Source: Molanna angustata
Lineage: Eukaryota; Arthropoda; Insecta; Trichoptera; Molannidae
Reading direction: 5' to 3'
DNA: 64,000 nt
NCBI GenBank assembly: GCA_963576475.1
Contig: OY754987.1
Location: 3,880,036 to 3,944,035, forward strand
Below are positions 34,080-46,454 of this stretch, piece after piece. The notes beneath the pieces are model-generated. The model ran no database searches and had not been told where the DNA came from. It was given only the letters and a program-made list of their open reading frames with translations. Every line of letters starts with the position of its first letter. The first letter of the stretch is position 1. The position numbers and the translations under genes were made by a program.

Positions 34080-34731
34080 CAGGGCCGGATAAACGTGTTT
34101 TTACGCCCGTAGCAATGTATTTGAATCCGCCCCCACCCCATTCTTTTGGAATTTTAAATGTAGTACAATGTTTTAAGATATCTTCTCTATATCATTAATA
34201 TATTTATTTTTTTCTTTTTCAAATTATTGTGAATAAATTCATTGTTACTGTTACTTCTGTCATCATAGTTCGATTTGTTTTATTTGTTAAACTTTTTTTT
34301 CTACCAAGTTTTTATAATTGTAATATTTCACGAGTAAATTCATAATTGGAATGTATTTATATTTAAAAGATTATGTAAATAATGTTATGTAATACATTCT
34401 GTGAATTTTCCAACAAATAAAAATAAAATAAAATAAAATTTAATTATGTAAAATTACATCGGGTCTAAAATGACGAATTAGTTTGTTTATATTACCTAAA
34501 CCTACATATATAGTTGTTTATAAAAAAATAGCCTCAACAATTGGAGATTCATAATATTAATATTACATATTTACAGCATCATGCCGAGCCTCTATCCGGG
34601 TACGCAAAGAGAACCGAGCGCCATACCTGTGGATTTTTTATTTATATAACATTAGAATTTTAAAAGCGCCCTTTTTAAGACTACCGCCCTGACTTCTTGT
34701 TCCTGATTGTTCTATGATTTATCCGGGCCTG
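34080..34731. mobile_element. Non-autonomous hAT element
   Basis: Left terminus CAGGGCCGGATAAAC (34080) and right terminus GATTTATCCGGGCCTG (to 34731) are inverted. Flanks are CATATGTC (34072-34079) and TATATGTC (34732-34739), 7 of 8 identical, as expected of the 8-bp hAT duplication. 652 bp, no transposase. A degraded RTE 3' end (about 34575-34626) is inserted inside. Confidence 0.78.
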
Positions 34732-34739
34732 TATATGTC

Positions 34740-35860
34740 CTCTTAATTACTTTTTAAACTATGTAAACTATTATTGTTGTGCAAACTACATTTACCTACG
34801 TAGAATTGTATACTTAACCATTAATTTAAATTGAAGAAAGCATTTATTGCTCAACTTTCATACAAATACTAAAAAGTAAAATAAATCACTAAAGCTGTAG
34901 CTTTCTTAGATTAAATAAATAAATAAGGGACACGGCCTAATGGTAGGTCTATATGTATGCACAGTATATTATATTATATTAATATAGGTACCTACTAACA
35001 ATTTGACAATTCGGGTTAAATAAATACTCGAAATGGATATTCATGTTTTCTGAGTCTCTTGAGAATCAAAAGATTTCCAGACCATTATTCTTTTGACCAT
35101 AAATTAATTCGGATAACCTTTCAACATGAGATTAGACCTTTAGAGACCCTAGACTACAAAATTGTTTCGTCTGATGGACATTATCTAACCCTTTGTTTAA
35201 TCTTATATTAAATCCCAGCATAGCAATAATATTATTGGCTTTTTTTCAGTTATAAAATTTAATAAAGAAATGTATAAAATATATCAATTAATAACCTTAT
35301 ATCAGATTTTCAAAGTCTAGACTATTATTATCTATGAAAATCAAAGATTTTCATACATTTTCTGTTACAAATTATTTATGCTATTTCTCCGATGAAGAAT
35401 AACAAGAAAAAAGGTTATAAGTATTAAAATTGTCTTTCAATCTAAAACATGCGTTCATATATCATATGTGAAAGATCCGCCATTTTGAAATATTTGGTAT
35501 GACGCGTTAGTCAGTTATCCAAAAATTACATGCTTTTTTGACATCTGTGAAGGCAATGCGGCCATATGAAAAAAAAATTAAGGATGTTCCTAAACTATTC
35601 GATGAACTAGTTAGTCATATCTTAGTTAAGATTTTTTAATATAGATCTTCACTATTTTACACATGATTATATAATTTTTAGTAAGCTTGTAACGAAATAT
35701 AGTAAGTAAGACCGTTACTTTCTTTCCGTGTCCGGAACAACATCAAATTCGAAAACTCCAGTGCTCGGCCACCTGGATGCCGCTTTCCTTCGCTGTCACG
35801 GTGTCTACATGTGTACATGTATCTCCAATCAAGGTGCGTGAGAGAAGGTGCGAGTTGTCC
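34740..35860. other. Intronic AT-rich stretch
   Basis: No gene or known repeat seen. A local rise in GC from about 35740 leads into the next LINE. Confidence 0.5.
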
Positions 35861-35863
35861 TGT

Positions 35864-36990
35864 TTGGGCCTAGGTTGCGGCTCTAAGGGCCTAGGCAGTA
35901 AAGGCGGGGGTGGGCGGCCGACGCTGTTGTGCCCTCGTCAATACTGTACTTAGAGAAGAGCAGGACGGACGCCTCTAGTCACGCTCGGCAGTTACTCGTC
36001 AAACTGTGGCGAATGTTGTTGTGTGGTTCGGGCACACCGCCGGCGCAGACGTCGGGTCAGACATCCTGTGTTGACAATGAGACGTCAAATCTGACAGGTG
36101 ATGATTGCGTCGGATGCCCCCGGTGTTAGCCCGCGGAACCTTCGGACGCCAACACGAGGACCGAGGGGTGCGGGGACAAGCCCTTCCGTTCGATCGGTGT
36201 GCCTAGGGGCTTGCCCCTGCTGCCGATCTTGAGCGGTTGCCCCGCCGTTTGAGGTTGAATTCTCGGGGGCAGTGGTTGAACCCGATGGATGGTGGATATT
36301 TTGTGTTTGTCCGATGTTGCGGCTGCGTCCGGTGGCGAACAGGGCCAATGGGCTCTATAGCGTCGCCGGCGTGGAAGTGGATCGCAATCTCCCTCGATGT
36401 CCTGCACAGTACCACACTTACAAGTATCTTCCTCTCTGTAGCCCCATTTTTTGAAGTTACTGTAGCAGCGGGTGACGCCTGTTCTTAGTCTGTCGAGTGC
36501 CCTCCATTTTGCATATGGTAAGTTGTGTCCCACTGACATCTCCTCGGCTGGAGGTAAGTGTGTGGGACTGGCACTCTATGCACGCCACAATGACAGCCGT
36601 CGGGCACTGGGTGTTTCAACCACAGGAGAAGTCGACTCCAGGAAACTTTTCCTTGACTTAAGTCTACACTGACGCGTCTGAGATCCATGCATGGGGTGTC
36701 TAGGGTCAGTATTAAGTTTTCTCCGTTCGGTTTCCGCTGCAACACGCCGACTGATTTCGGGGGGAATAATACCTACAATTGGGTATGTTTCTTTGATTGC
36801 GGTTGGTTTTAAGCAGCCAGATATTATTCTGACTGTCTCATTTATTGCCACATCTACTCTCTTTGCGTGCGCTGAATTATACCAAACTGATGCAGCATAT
36901 TCAGCGGCAGAGAAACATAGTGCTAGGGCCAAGGTTCGGAGGACATGAGGTTGTGTTGAAGTTTCCTGGTAATGTTGTTTCGTGAGCATA
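35864..36990 (-). mobile_element. I/Ingi-like LINE 3' part with GC-rich 3' UTR
   Basis: Minus-strand coding starts near 36989: LRTLALALCFSAAEYAASVW, DVAINETVRIISGCLKPTA, GIIPPEISRRVAAETERRK and DPRHPMH. After a frame change come KWRALDRLRTGVTRCYSNFK and CKCGTVQDIEG (about 36530-36395). The following 530 bp of 3' UTR are strikingly GC-rich against the AT-rich window and recur at 60965-61490. The ORF is broken and the RT catalytic part is missing. No A-rich or simple-repeat tail is evident at the left end. Confidence 0.82.
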
Positions 36991-37263
36991 CCTTGGCCTC
37001 GACCTCTACACAGTCTAAAGCCTTAATAGTTAGGTACATCGCTGTGCTCTAATTCATGTCCTTGCCACCAAACTCTCAGTTTTCTTCCTGCTTCTCTACC
37101 TGCGTAAGTGAAAAGCGCAGACTTGAGTCTTGGATGGATTTGGTTTGAGGTGGTTCTCTTTGTAGTACTAAATAGACGAAATGGTAATGCAAACAATCTC
37201 TAAATCAAGAACACACCGATGGTGCAAACTACTATCTGATATTGATATGAAACAAAGTAGTAT

Positions 37264-37650
37264 ATGCGCGTTGAAATTGATAAAAAAAATCTTAATAACG
37301 ACTCAGGTCTGAATAACGTAACGCCAGACCAGGTGGCTCACGACCTACTATTGAATGGGAAAATATCAAATCAGAAAAGGATGGAAATACAGCGAGAAAG
37401 AGATAGTGAAAATGACATTCTGCATACCGCATTTATTATTGATGAATTGAACCGTGTTATTGAAGACATGAAGAACAATAAAGCGGCAGGCCTGGATGAC
37501 ATCCGAACGGAGCAGATCAAGCACTTTGAACCAAACACCAGAGATTGGATAGCAAAGATGTTTAACAGGTGTGTAACTACACTATAAATTCCAAAGCAAT
37601 GGTGTAAATATACTAAAACCAGGCAAAGATTCCTCGAACGCAAATTCCGT
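37264..37650 (+). mobile_element. LINE reverse transcriptase N-terminal fragment
   Basis: The plus strand reads ELNRVIEDMKNNKAAGLDDI, RTEQIKHFEPNTRDW, NRCVTT, and then out of frame PGKDSSN, the K-A-A/S-G-x-D-x-I start of the RT domain. The match stops abruptly near the border of the 78-bp array. Orientation is opposite to the adjacent I-like LINE. Confidence 0.75.
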
Positions 37651-37732
37651 TCTTAATCTTTATTATTTTTATTTATTTATTTAATTAAACAGTACCAATG
37701 CATGTTAATAAAAAAGAAGCTAAAAAGTCAAC

Positions 37733-40700
37733 AAAACATAATACATAGTAACTTCCTCCTCTCTCTTTTTTATTCATCATAACCTCACCTAAACGTGTAG
37801 ATGTGCAATATAAAACATAATACATAGTAACTTCCTCCTCTCTCTTTTTTATTCATCATAACCTCACCTAAACGTGTAGATGTGCAATATAAAACATAAT
37901 ACATAGTAACTTCCTCCTCTCTCTTTTTTATTCATCATAACCTCACCTAAACGTGTAGATGTGCAATATAAAACATAATACATAGTAACTTCCTCCTCTC
38001 TCTTTTTTATTCATCATAACCTCACCTAAACGTGTAGATGTGCAATATAAAACATAATACATAGTAACTTCCTCCTCTCTCTTTTTATTCATCATAACAT
38101 CACCTAAACGTGTGGATGTGCAATATAAAACATAATACATAGTAACTTCCTCCTCTCTCTTTTTATTCATCATAACCTCACCTAAACGTGTGGATGTGCA
38201 ATATAAAACATAATACATAGTAACTTCCTCCTCTCTCTTTTTATTCATCATAACATCACCTAAACGTGTGGATGTGCAATATAAAACATAATACATAGTA
38301 ACTTCCTCCTCTCTCTTTTTATTCATCATAACATCACCTAAACGTGTGGATGTGCAATATAAAACATAATACATAGTAACTTCCTCCTCTCTCTTTTTAT
38401 TCATCATAACATCACCTAAACGTGTGGATGTGCAATATAAAACATAATACATAGTAACTTCCTCCTCTCTCTTTTTATTCATCATAACCTCACCTAAACG
38501 TGTGGATGTGCAATATAAAACATAATACATAGTAACTTCCTCCTCTCTCTTTTTATTCATCATAACATCACCTAAACGTGTGGATGTGCAATATAAAACA
38601 TAATACATAGTAACTTCCTCCTCTCTCTTTTTATTCATCATAACCTCACCTAAACGTGTGGATGTGCAATATAAAACATAATACATAGTAACTTCCTCCT
38701 CTCTCTTTTTATTCATCATAACCTCACCTAAACGTGTGGATGTGCAATATAAAACATAATACACAGTAACTTCCTCCTCTCTCTTTTTATTCATCATAAC
38801 CTCACCTAAACGTGTGGATGTGCAATATAAAACATAATACACAGTAACTTCCTCCTCTCTCTTTTTATTCATCATAACCTCACCTAAACGTGTGGATGTG
38901 CAATATAAAACATAATACATAGTAACTTCCTCCTCTCTCTTTTTATTCATCATAACCTCACCTAAACGTGTGGATGTGCAATATAAAACATAATACATAG
39001 TAACTTCCTCCTCTCTCTTTTTATTCATCATAACATCACCTAAACGTGTGGATGTGCAATATAAAACATAATACATAGTAACTTCCTCCTCTCTCTTTTT
39101 ATTCATCATAACCTCACCTAAACGTGTGGATGTGCAATATAAAACATAATACATAGTAACTTCCTCCTCTCTCTTTTTATTCATCATAACCTCACCTAAA
39201 CGTGTGGATGTGCAATATAAAACATAATACACAGTAACTTCCTCCTCTCTCTTTTTATTCATCATAACCTCACCTAAACGTGTGGATGTGCAATATAAAA
39301 CATAATACACAGTAACTTCCTCCTCTCTCTTTTTATTCATCATAACCTCACCTAAACGTGTGGATGTGCAATATAAAACATAATACATAGTAACTTCCTC
39401 CTCTCTCTTTTTATTCATCATAACCTCACCTAAACGTGTGGATGTGCAATATAAAACATAATACATAGTAACTTCCTCCTCTCTCTTTTTATTCATCATA
39501 ACCTCACCTAAACGTGTGGATGTGCAATATAAAACATAATACACAGTAACTTCCTCCTCTCTCTTTTTATTCATCATAACCTCACCTAAACGTGTGGATG
39601 TGCAATATAAAACATAATACACAGTAACTTCCTCCTCTCTCTTTTTATTCATCATAACCTCACCTAAACGTGTGGATGTGCAATATAAAACATAATACAT
39701 AGTAACTTCCTCCTCTCTCTTTTTATTCATCATAACATCACCTAAACGTGTGGATGTGCAATATAAAACATAATACATAGTAACTTCCTCCTCTCTCTTT
39801 TTATTCATCATAACCTCACCTAAACGTGTGGATGTGCAATATAAAACATAATACACAGTAACTTCCTCCTCTCTCTTTTTATTCATCATAACCTCACCTA
39901 AACGTGTGGATGTGCAATATAAAACATAATAGATAGTAACTTCCTCCTCTCTCTTTTTATTCATCATAACCTCACCTAAACGTGTGGATGTGCAATATAA
40001 AACATAATACATAGTAACTTCCTCCTCTCTCTTTTTATTCATCATAACCTCACCTAAACGTGTGGATGTGCAATATAAAACATAATACACAGTAACTTCC
40101 TCCTCTCTCTTTTTATTCATCATAACCTCACCTAAACGTGTGGATGTGCAATATAAAACATAATACATAGTAACTTCCTCCTCTCTCTTTTTATTCATCA
40201 TAACCTCACCTAAACGTGTGGATGTGCAATATAAAACATAATACATAGTAACTTCCTCCTCTCTCTTTTTATTCATCATAACCTCACCTAAACGTGTGGA
40301 TGTGCAATATAAAACATAATACACAGTAACTTCCTCCTCTCTCTTTTTATTCATCATAACCTCACCTAAACGTGTGGATGTGCAATATAAAACATAATAC
40401 ATAGTAACTTCCTCCTCTCTCTTTTTATTCATCATATCCTCACCTAAACGTGTGGATGTGCAATATAAAACATAATACACAGTAACTTCCTCCTCTCTCT
40501 TTTTATTCATCATAACCTCACCTAAACGTGTGGATGTGCAATATAAAACATAATACATAGTAACTTCCTCCTCTCTCTTTTTATTCATCATAACCTCACC
40601 TAAACGTGTGGATGTGCAATATAAAACATAATACACAGTAACTTCCTCCTCTCTCTTTTTATTCATCATAACCTCACCTAAACGTGTGGATGTGCAATAT

Positions 40701-42476
40701 AAAACATAATACACAGTAACTTCCTCCTCTCTCTTTTTATTCATCATAACCTCACCTAAACGTGTGGATGTGCAATATAAAACATAATACATAGTAACTT
40801 CCTCCTCTCTCTTTTTATTCATCATAACCTCACCTAAACGTGTGGATGTGCAATATAAAACATAATACACAGTAACTTCCTCCTCTCTCTTTTTATTCAT
40901 CATAACCTCACCTAAACGTGTGGATGTGCAATATAAAACATAATACACAGTAACTTCCTCCTCTCTCTTTTTATTCATCATAACCTCACCTAAACGTGTG
41001 GATGTGCAATATAAAACATAATACACAGTAACTTCCTCCTCTCTCTTTTTATTCATCATAACCTCACCTAAACGTGTGGATGTGCAATATAAAACATAAT
41101 ACACAGTAACTTCCTCCTCTCTCTTTTTATTCATCATAACCTCACCTAAACGTGTGGATGTGCAATATAAAACATAATACATAGTAACTTCCTCCTCTCT
41201 CTTTTTATTCATCATAACATCACCTAAACGTGTGGATGTGCAATATAAAACATAATACATAGTAACTTCCTCCTCTCTCTTTTTATTCATCATAACCTCA
41301 CCTAAACGTGTGGATGTGCAATATAAAACATAATACACAGTAACTTCCTCCTCTCTCTTTTTATTCATCATAACCTCACCTAAACGTGTGGATGTGCAAT
41401 ATAAAACATAATAGATAGTAACTTCCTCCTCTCTCTTTTTATTCATCATAACCTCACCTAAACGTGTGGATGTGCAATATAAAACATAATACATAGTAAC
41501 TTCCTCCTCTCTCTTTTTATTCATCATAACCTCACCTAAACGTGTGGATGTGCAATATAAAACATAATACACAGTAACTTCCTCCTCTCTCTTTTTATTC
41601 ATCATAACCTCACCTAAACGTGTGGATGTGCAATATAAAACATAATACATAGTAACTTCCTCCTCTCTCTTTTTATTCATCATAACCTCACCTAAACGTG
41701 TGGATGTGCAATATAAAACATAATACATAGTAACTTCCTCCTCTCTCTTTTTATTCATCATAACCTCACCTAAACGTGTGGATGTGCAATATAAAACATA
41801 ATACACAGTAACTTCCTCCTCTCTCTTTTTATTCATCATAACCTCACCTAAACGTGTGGATGTGCAATATAAAACATAATACATAGTAACTTCCTCCTCT
41901 CTCTTTTTATTCATCATATCCTCACCTAAACGTGTGGATGTGCAATATAAAACATAATACACAGTAACTTCCTCCTCTCTCTTTTTATTCATCATAACCT
42001 CACCTAAACGTGTGGATGTGCAATATAAAACATAATACACAGTAACTTCCTCCTCTCTCTTTTTATTCATCATATCCTCACCTAAACGTGTGGATGTGCA
42101 ATATAAAACATAATACATAGTAACTTCCTCCTCTCTCTTTTTATTCATCATAACCTCACCTAAACGTGTGGATGTGCAATATAAAACATAATACATAGTA
42201 ACTTCCTCCTCTCTCTTTTTATTCATCATAACCTCACCTAAACGTGTGGATGTGCAATATAAAACATAATACATAGTAACTTCCTCCTCTCTCTTTTTAT
42301 TCATCATAACCTCACCTAAACGTGTGGATGTGCAATATAAAACATAATACATAGTAACTTCCTCCTCTCTCTTTTTATTCATCATAACCTCACCTAAACG
42401 TGTGGATGTGCAATATAAAACATAATACATAGTAACTTCCTCCTCTCTCTTTTTTATTCATCATAACCCCACCTTA
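37733..42476. repeat. 78-bp satellite array, about 61 copies, with higher-order structure
   Basis: The unit runs AACATAATACATAGTAAC, TTCCTCCTCTCTCTTTTTAT, TCATCATAACCTCACCTAAA, CGTGTGGATGTGCAATATAA. Most units are 78 bp; about four at the left edge and the last at the right edge have a sixth T (79 bp), and the left ones have GTGTAGATG. Because 78 is a multiple of 3, the minus strand shows a 1495-codon frame made of a 26-residue repeat. Point variants (ATAG/ACAG/GATAG; CCTC/CATC; TAACC/TATCC) form repeated orders of units. It lies entirely in the host gene's intron. It is flanked left by a LINE RT fragment and right by a short hairpin-forming sequence (42466-42503). Confidence 0.96.
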
Positions 42477-43017
42477 ACGGCTTCGCCTGTCTTGAGGTGA
42501 GGCTATTTAGAAAATACAATAATATACATATATGTAAGCATGCACATATAGAGGTAAGTAACTAAATATGGAATACCTACCATTTTGTTTTTACGCATAA
42601 AAAAAACAAATATTAAAAATCAAAAACTTTTAATCGTAATTACAATCAATTATACATTTTCGCTTCAAGTAATAACAGTCTTGTATTATATATGTATATT
42701 AATTATAATTAATATAAATTCTCAAAAACAAAATCAACATACAGGTATCTTATTATGGAATAGGTACCAAAATATGGAATAATACAAAAACTATATAAAA
42801 TCAAACTTAGATACTTTAGGAACTTTGGTAAAATATAAAAATGAACTTAAACTACTTGCAATAATCGCAAATCCAGGTGCAAACTCTGCACCAGTGCAAT
42901 CATTATGTGCTCAGAGTCCGCACATGAGGCATTGGGTCCTGGTTTCTCCTCGAGTATCTTCAGAAAACAACCTATGACAGAACATACACTATGCATCTTC
43001 TGAGTCAGGAGTTTCAT
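42477..43017. other. Intronic AT-rich stretch
   Basis: No gene recognised. The phrase TATGGAATA occurs here and again at 44130-44520 and 45230, suggesting remains of one older repeat split by later insertions. Confidence 0.45.
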
Positions 43018-43720
43018 GTCCTATTAAGTATAGTGTCCCTCTTCCGTTGCCTCTGCTCGACGCTCGTTCACAGCAAGCAGCCAATCCTCTTGTCCAATCC
43101 TTGTGGTCCCCTGGTCCTCTCTGATTCTCGTTCCCGTTGTCCTTCCTGGTCTTCCTTGGTCCCCTCTGGTCCCCTTGAAGTCCAGTCCAAAATCTCCCGA
43201 AGTCGTATCACTCCCGAAGACTCCTGTCTTCCTCAGCCAATACTGCTTCCTTGAAGATCTTTTCGTACCGTGTCTCTATACACCTGTACGATCTCGTACC
43301 TCCAATTTTTTTTCAGTGAAAAAAAATTATTATCGTCTGTGTCGCCGAAAAATTTTTTTCTTCTCGAAAAAATTCCCAATTTTCTGCGTAGATTTGTTCC
43401 AGACTGCGCCAGTATAGTGTCCCTATACACTACTTATTTGCTGGGGTGAAACTCTTAGTACTTTAGTAAAAGATGTCTATTCTTTTACACTTTATTTATG
43501 CACGTTCAAATATACAAGATACAATTCAAGGTCAAATACTATTACAATTCACGGAGGTAGCTATCAACGGCGTAACGATGAATGACGCGCCGCGTGCCTA
43601 TTCAAACACTATATACACACACAGACATGCTATCTCTTTCATTCACATATCTCACATTAAGGTATCGGGCTCACTGTCTGTGTCAAATATTACTCTGTGG
43701 TGTCAAACTGTATCATCTCG
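43018..43720 (-). mobile_element. Remnant of an LTR retrotransposon 5' end
   Basis: On the minus strand a candidate LTR (about 43720-43415) begins near AGTTTGACACCACAG, has TATATAG at about 43610, an AATAAAG hexamer near 43490, and ends GGGACACTATACT. Directly following is GGCGCAGTCTGG, close to the TGGCGCAGTC primer site of gypsy-group elements such as 17.6 and 297. The leader then runs to a second AGGGACACTATACT at 43028-43041, where the element stops. No gag or pol is present. Confidence 0.45.
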
Positions 43721-44514
43721 TCATCATCTGAATCAGATGGATTATTCTTAGCCTTGGTTTTCTCTTTAGGTTGTTTGGTTTTCTCTTATGTTTTTTGTTA
43801 TTCTTTGCCTTTGTCAATTTATTTTCTTTTTCGTCTTTTTTCTAACGTTTATCTATGAGATTATTTTTGTAAGGTGATTACGTTATTATTGCTGCAACAG
43901 ATGCCTTTCTTCCCCTATTAGATATTTATTTTTTTATCTGGTACTGGGCTGATAATATAGGCAAACACCACTAAGTCACCAGTTAAATAAAGTCACACTA
44001 ATCACAAATAATGGTACTTTATTTATCCTACTGATGTTGAATACATTATGTAAAGTGTACTCTATGAATTGAAAATTATTTTATAAATGAATAAAAATAG
44101 TTATCCAGTCAGCAGATGTTTTGGGATCCAAATATGGAATAGTCCACATTTGGACCCCACGGACTGTCCATATTTGGCACTTTTAACTAATTTAAACTTT
44201 TTTGTATATTTTTAAACTAGACAAAATAAGACAATAAAAAACCTCTAAATCTTTTAAATAAACATTTATACAGTCCATAGATGTAATAAAAAACGCTATA
44301 CTATTTACAATTACAGTACGTAAAATACTTAATTTTTACACAACATAAAAAGTTTTCTGACAACGACAAAACAAAACCGTCTTACAGCTTACAGCAAGTT
44401 GATACTAATACATGAGTATAGTGATTGAAAGAGATAGATGATCACTGTTATTTGCATCTAGGTGTATTCATTTACGAGAAATGCCGGTATTCCATATTAG
44501 GATACTATTCCATC
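43721..44514. other. Intronic AT-rich stretch
   Basis: No gene recognised. It includes CCAAATATGGAATAGTCC and TGTCCATATTTGG near 44127-44178, which are mutually inverted. Confidence 0.45.
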
Positions 44515-45235
44515 AAATATTTTTATTATTGCATATGCGCAAACATTGGATTTTTTTCCCTGTCGGGAGTCAAAGATATTTTTTAACAGATTTTTAATTA
44601 TCTCAATAGAGACGAAGTTGGAATATTTAAATATTCCAATTATATTAAATATTCCAACTTCGTCTCTATTGAGATAATTAAAAATCTGTTAAAAAATATC
44701 TTTGACTCCCGACAGGGAAATAAATCCAATGTTTGCGCATATGCAGTAATAAAAATATTCGATTACTTACACATTGGTACAAGTAGGTAAATAAGACAAA
44801 AATGACCTTATAAGTCTGGCGCAATTCAGAGGTGACTTCTATGCGAAAAATGCATTGTCACCTCAGATATAAGAATTGTAGCTTTCATTATTTACAAAAA
44901 ACCAATTCTCTCAATAGATGGCGTTCCAACAAAATAAATAAAAATAATAAGATTGCTGTTCATAATTTCACCCATAGATGGCTGTAGTAAAAATTCCTTA
45001 TTTTCAAGCGAAAAGAATTTCAGTATTACAATATATAGAACTTTCAAAATTGAATTGATAGGGATCTCATTGAAAAGGCATAATTGGTGAACGTTGCGCA
45101 AGCGCATAAAGTGATCACGTAAACCAACCGATGACAGGTCGTAAGCCCTGTAGGTGCCTTGATTTCCCGGTTCTCCTACAATAAATATTCCAACTTCGTC
45201 TCTATTGAGATAATTAAAAATCTGTTAAAAAATAC
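44515..45235. mobile_element. Composite inverted-repeat element, copy 2
   Basis: Arm 44518-44626 and its inverse 44647-44757 are separated by a 20-bp AT spacer. A body (44757-45170) 90% or so similar to 14690-15110, then a third arm piece to 45232, follow. The body contains CGCAAGCGCATAAAGTGATC and CAGGTCGTAAGCCCTGTAGG, shared with 14440-15195 and 61620-61875. Flanking ATACTATTCCAT occurs on both sides (about 44502 and 45232), possibly a target duplication. Confidence 0.82.
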
Positions 45236-45337
45236 TATTCCATATTTGGTTACTTTCCTCTACATATATATATATATATATATACATACAAGATACATAG
45301 ATACACATACATACGCACACATCTAAACAATAATACC

Positions 45338-45711
45338 ATATTATAAAATTACTTAAAAAAATAAGTAAAAACACAATTTTTAAACTTTATTCCACTAATT
45401 TAAAGTGTTGACCACTGACGTGTTTCGCTCAAAGAGCATCTACTGAATGGTACTTTTGAATTAGTGGACCATTTATTTATATACATAACATCATTGCTAG
45501 CATACCTTTTTTTTTTATATATATATATATATATACTCTTATTATACATGAAAATATGATATTATTAATAAAAAATTGTCAGTACAAATATAAAAACATG
45601 AAACAAAATTATTAAAGAAGATACATACAATTTTAAATACAATTTATAAATATAAAAACATGAATCAGCAAAATGTGTTTTTACTTATTTTTTTAAGTAA
45701 TTTTATAATAT
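45338..45711. mobile_element. 374-bp MITE with perfect 38-bp terminal inverted repeats
   Basis: The left terminus 45338-45375 begins ATATTATAAAATTACTT; the right terminus 45674-45711 is its exact inverse. The interior holds GTTGACCACTGACGTGTTTC and a TA microsatellite near 45515-45535. No open frame. Superfamily not determined; TSD ambiguous in AT-rich flanks. Confidence 0.85.
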
Positions 45712-46454
45712 TGAAAATGGAATTCCATCACGTATTGGCAGTCGAAAAGTTAGAAATAATTAATAATACCATAAACATCAACTATTTATGATTTGATTTT
45801 AAGACGTTTATTATTATTATGTTATTCTATGGTAAAGTATGCAACTATTTTTTATTAAATAAATAAAAAAAGAAACATATTAATTAAAAATCGAGAAACA
45901 CTGTTAAACGACCAAGAACACAATCTCACCTTTCTTAACAAATTCAAGATTTGTATGGATCCAAACACCTTATAATCAGATTATGAATCAAATTTAGTTC
46001 AACGGCGTAGGTACCTATATCTTGCGTTTAGACCAGAGATGTAATTAATCTTTGGCTTTTCTTACAATTAACCAGAACTCAATTACGAAGCGGTTAACAG
46101 CATCTTTCGTCTGCGGCAATTAACGATTCTTGGTCAGATGCAATTATTATAACATGATCCCGCCATAAATCAACCCTTAAGATTTGTGTGATTCGTTCTT
46201 TACAACCCTCGTAATTGGTTCTTTGTCTGGCTTTGCCTTTACAAAGCGCCTCAAAACGAAATTGCAATTTAAAAATTAATAAATAATACGCTTTTATACA
46301 TTTCTATCTCAACATTGAAGGTAATAAAGTCGAGTTTAGCAAATCTTACCACTACACGATCTATGTGTGGGAGTTGTAATCGCCTCATTCCCAGAACGCT
46401 CTATGGGCGATAGTAATATAATAATCTTCCATATGAAAAATCAATATCAATATA
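45712..46454. other. Intronic stretch, nothing recognised
   Basis: AT-rich, slightly less so from 46020 to 46270. No gene or repeat identified. Confidence 0.5.

Noticed and set aside
36237..36948. Several plus-strand open frames of 60-85 codons
   Set aside because: Antisense shadows of the GC-rich minus-strand LINE.
37943..42430. A 1495-codon open frame as a giant repeat protein
   Set aside because: Same effect in a 78-bp array; the frame closes exactly where edge units have one extra T. Kept only as a testable finding.
42991..43417. Ser/Pro/Leu-rich frames of 87 and 104 codons
   Set aside because: They lie in the leader region of the LTR-element remnant on the opposite strand and resemble no family.
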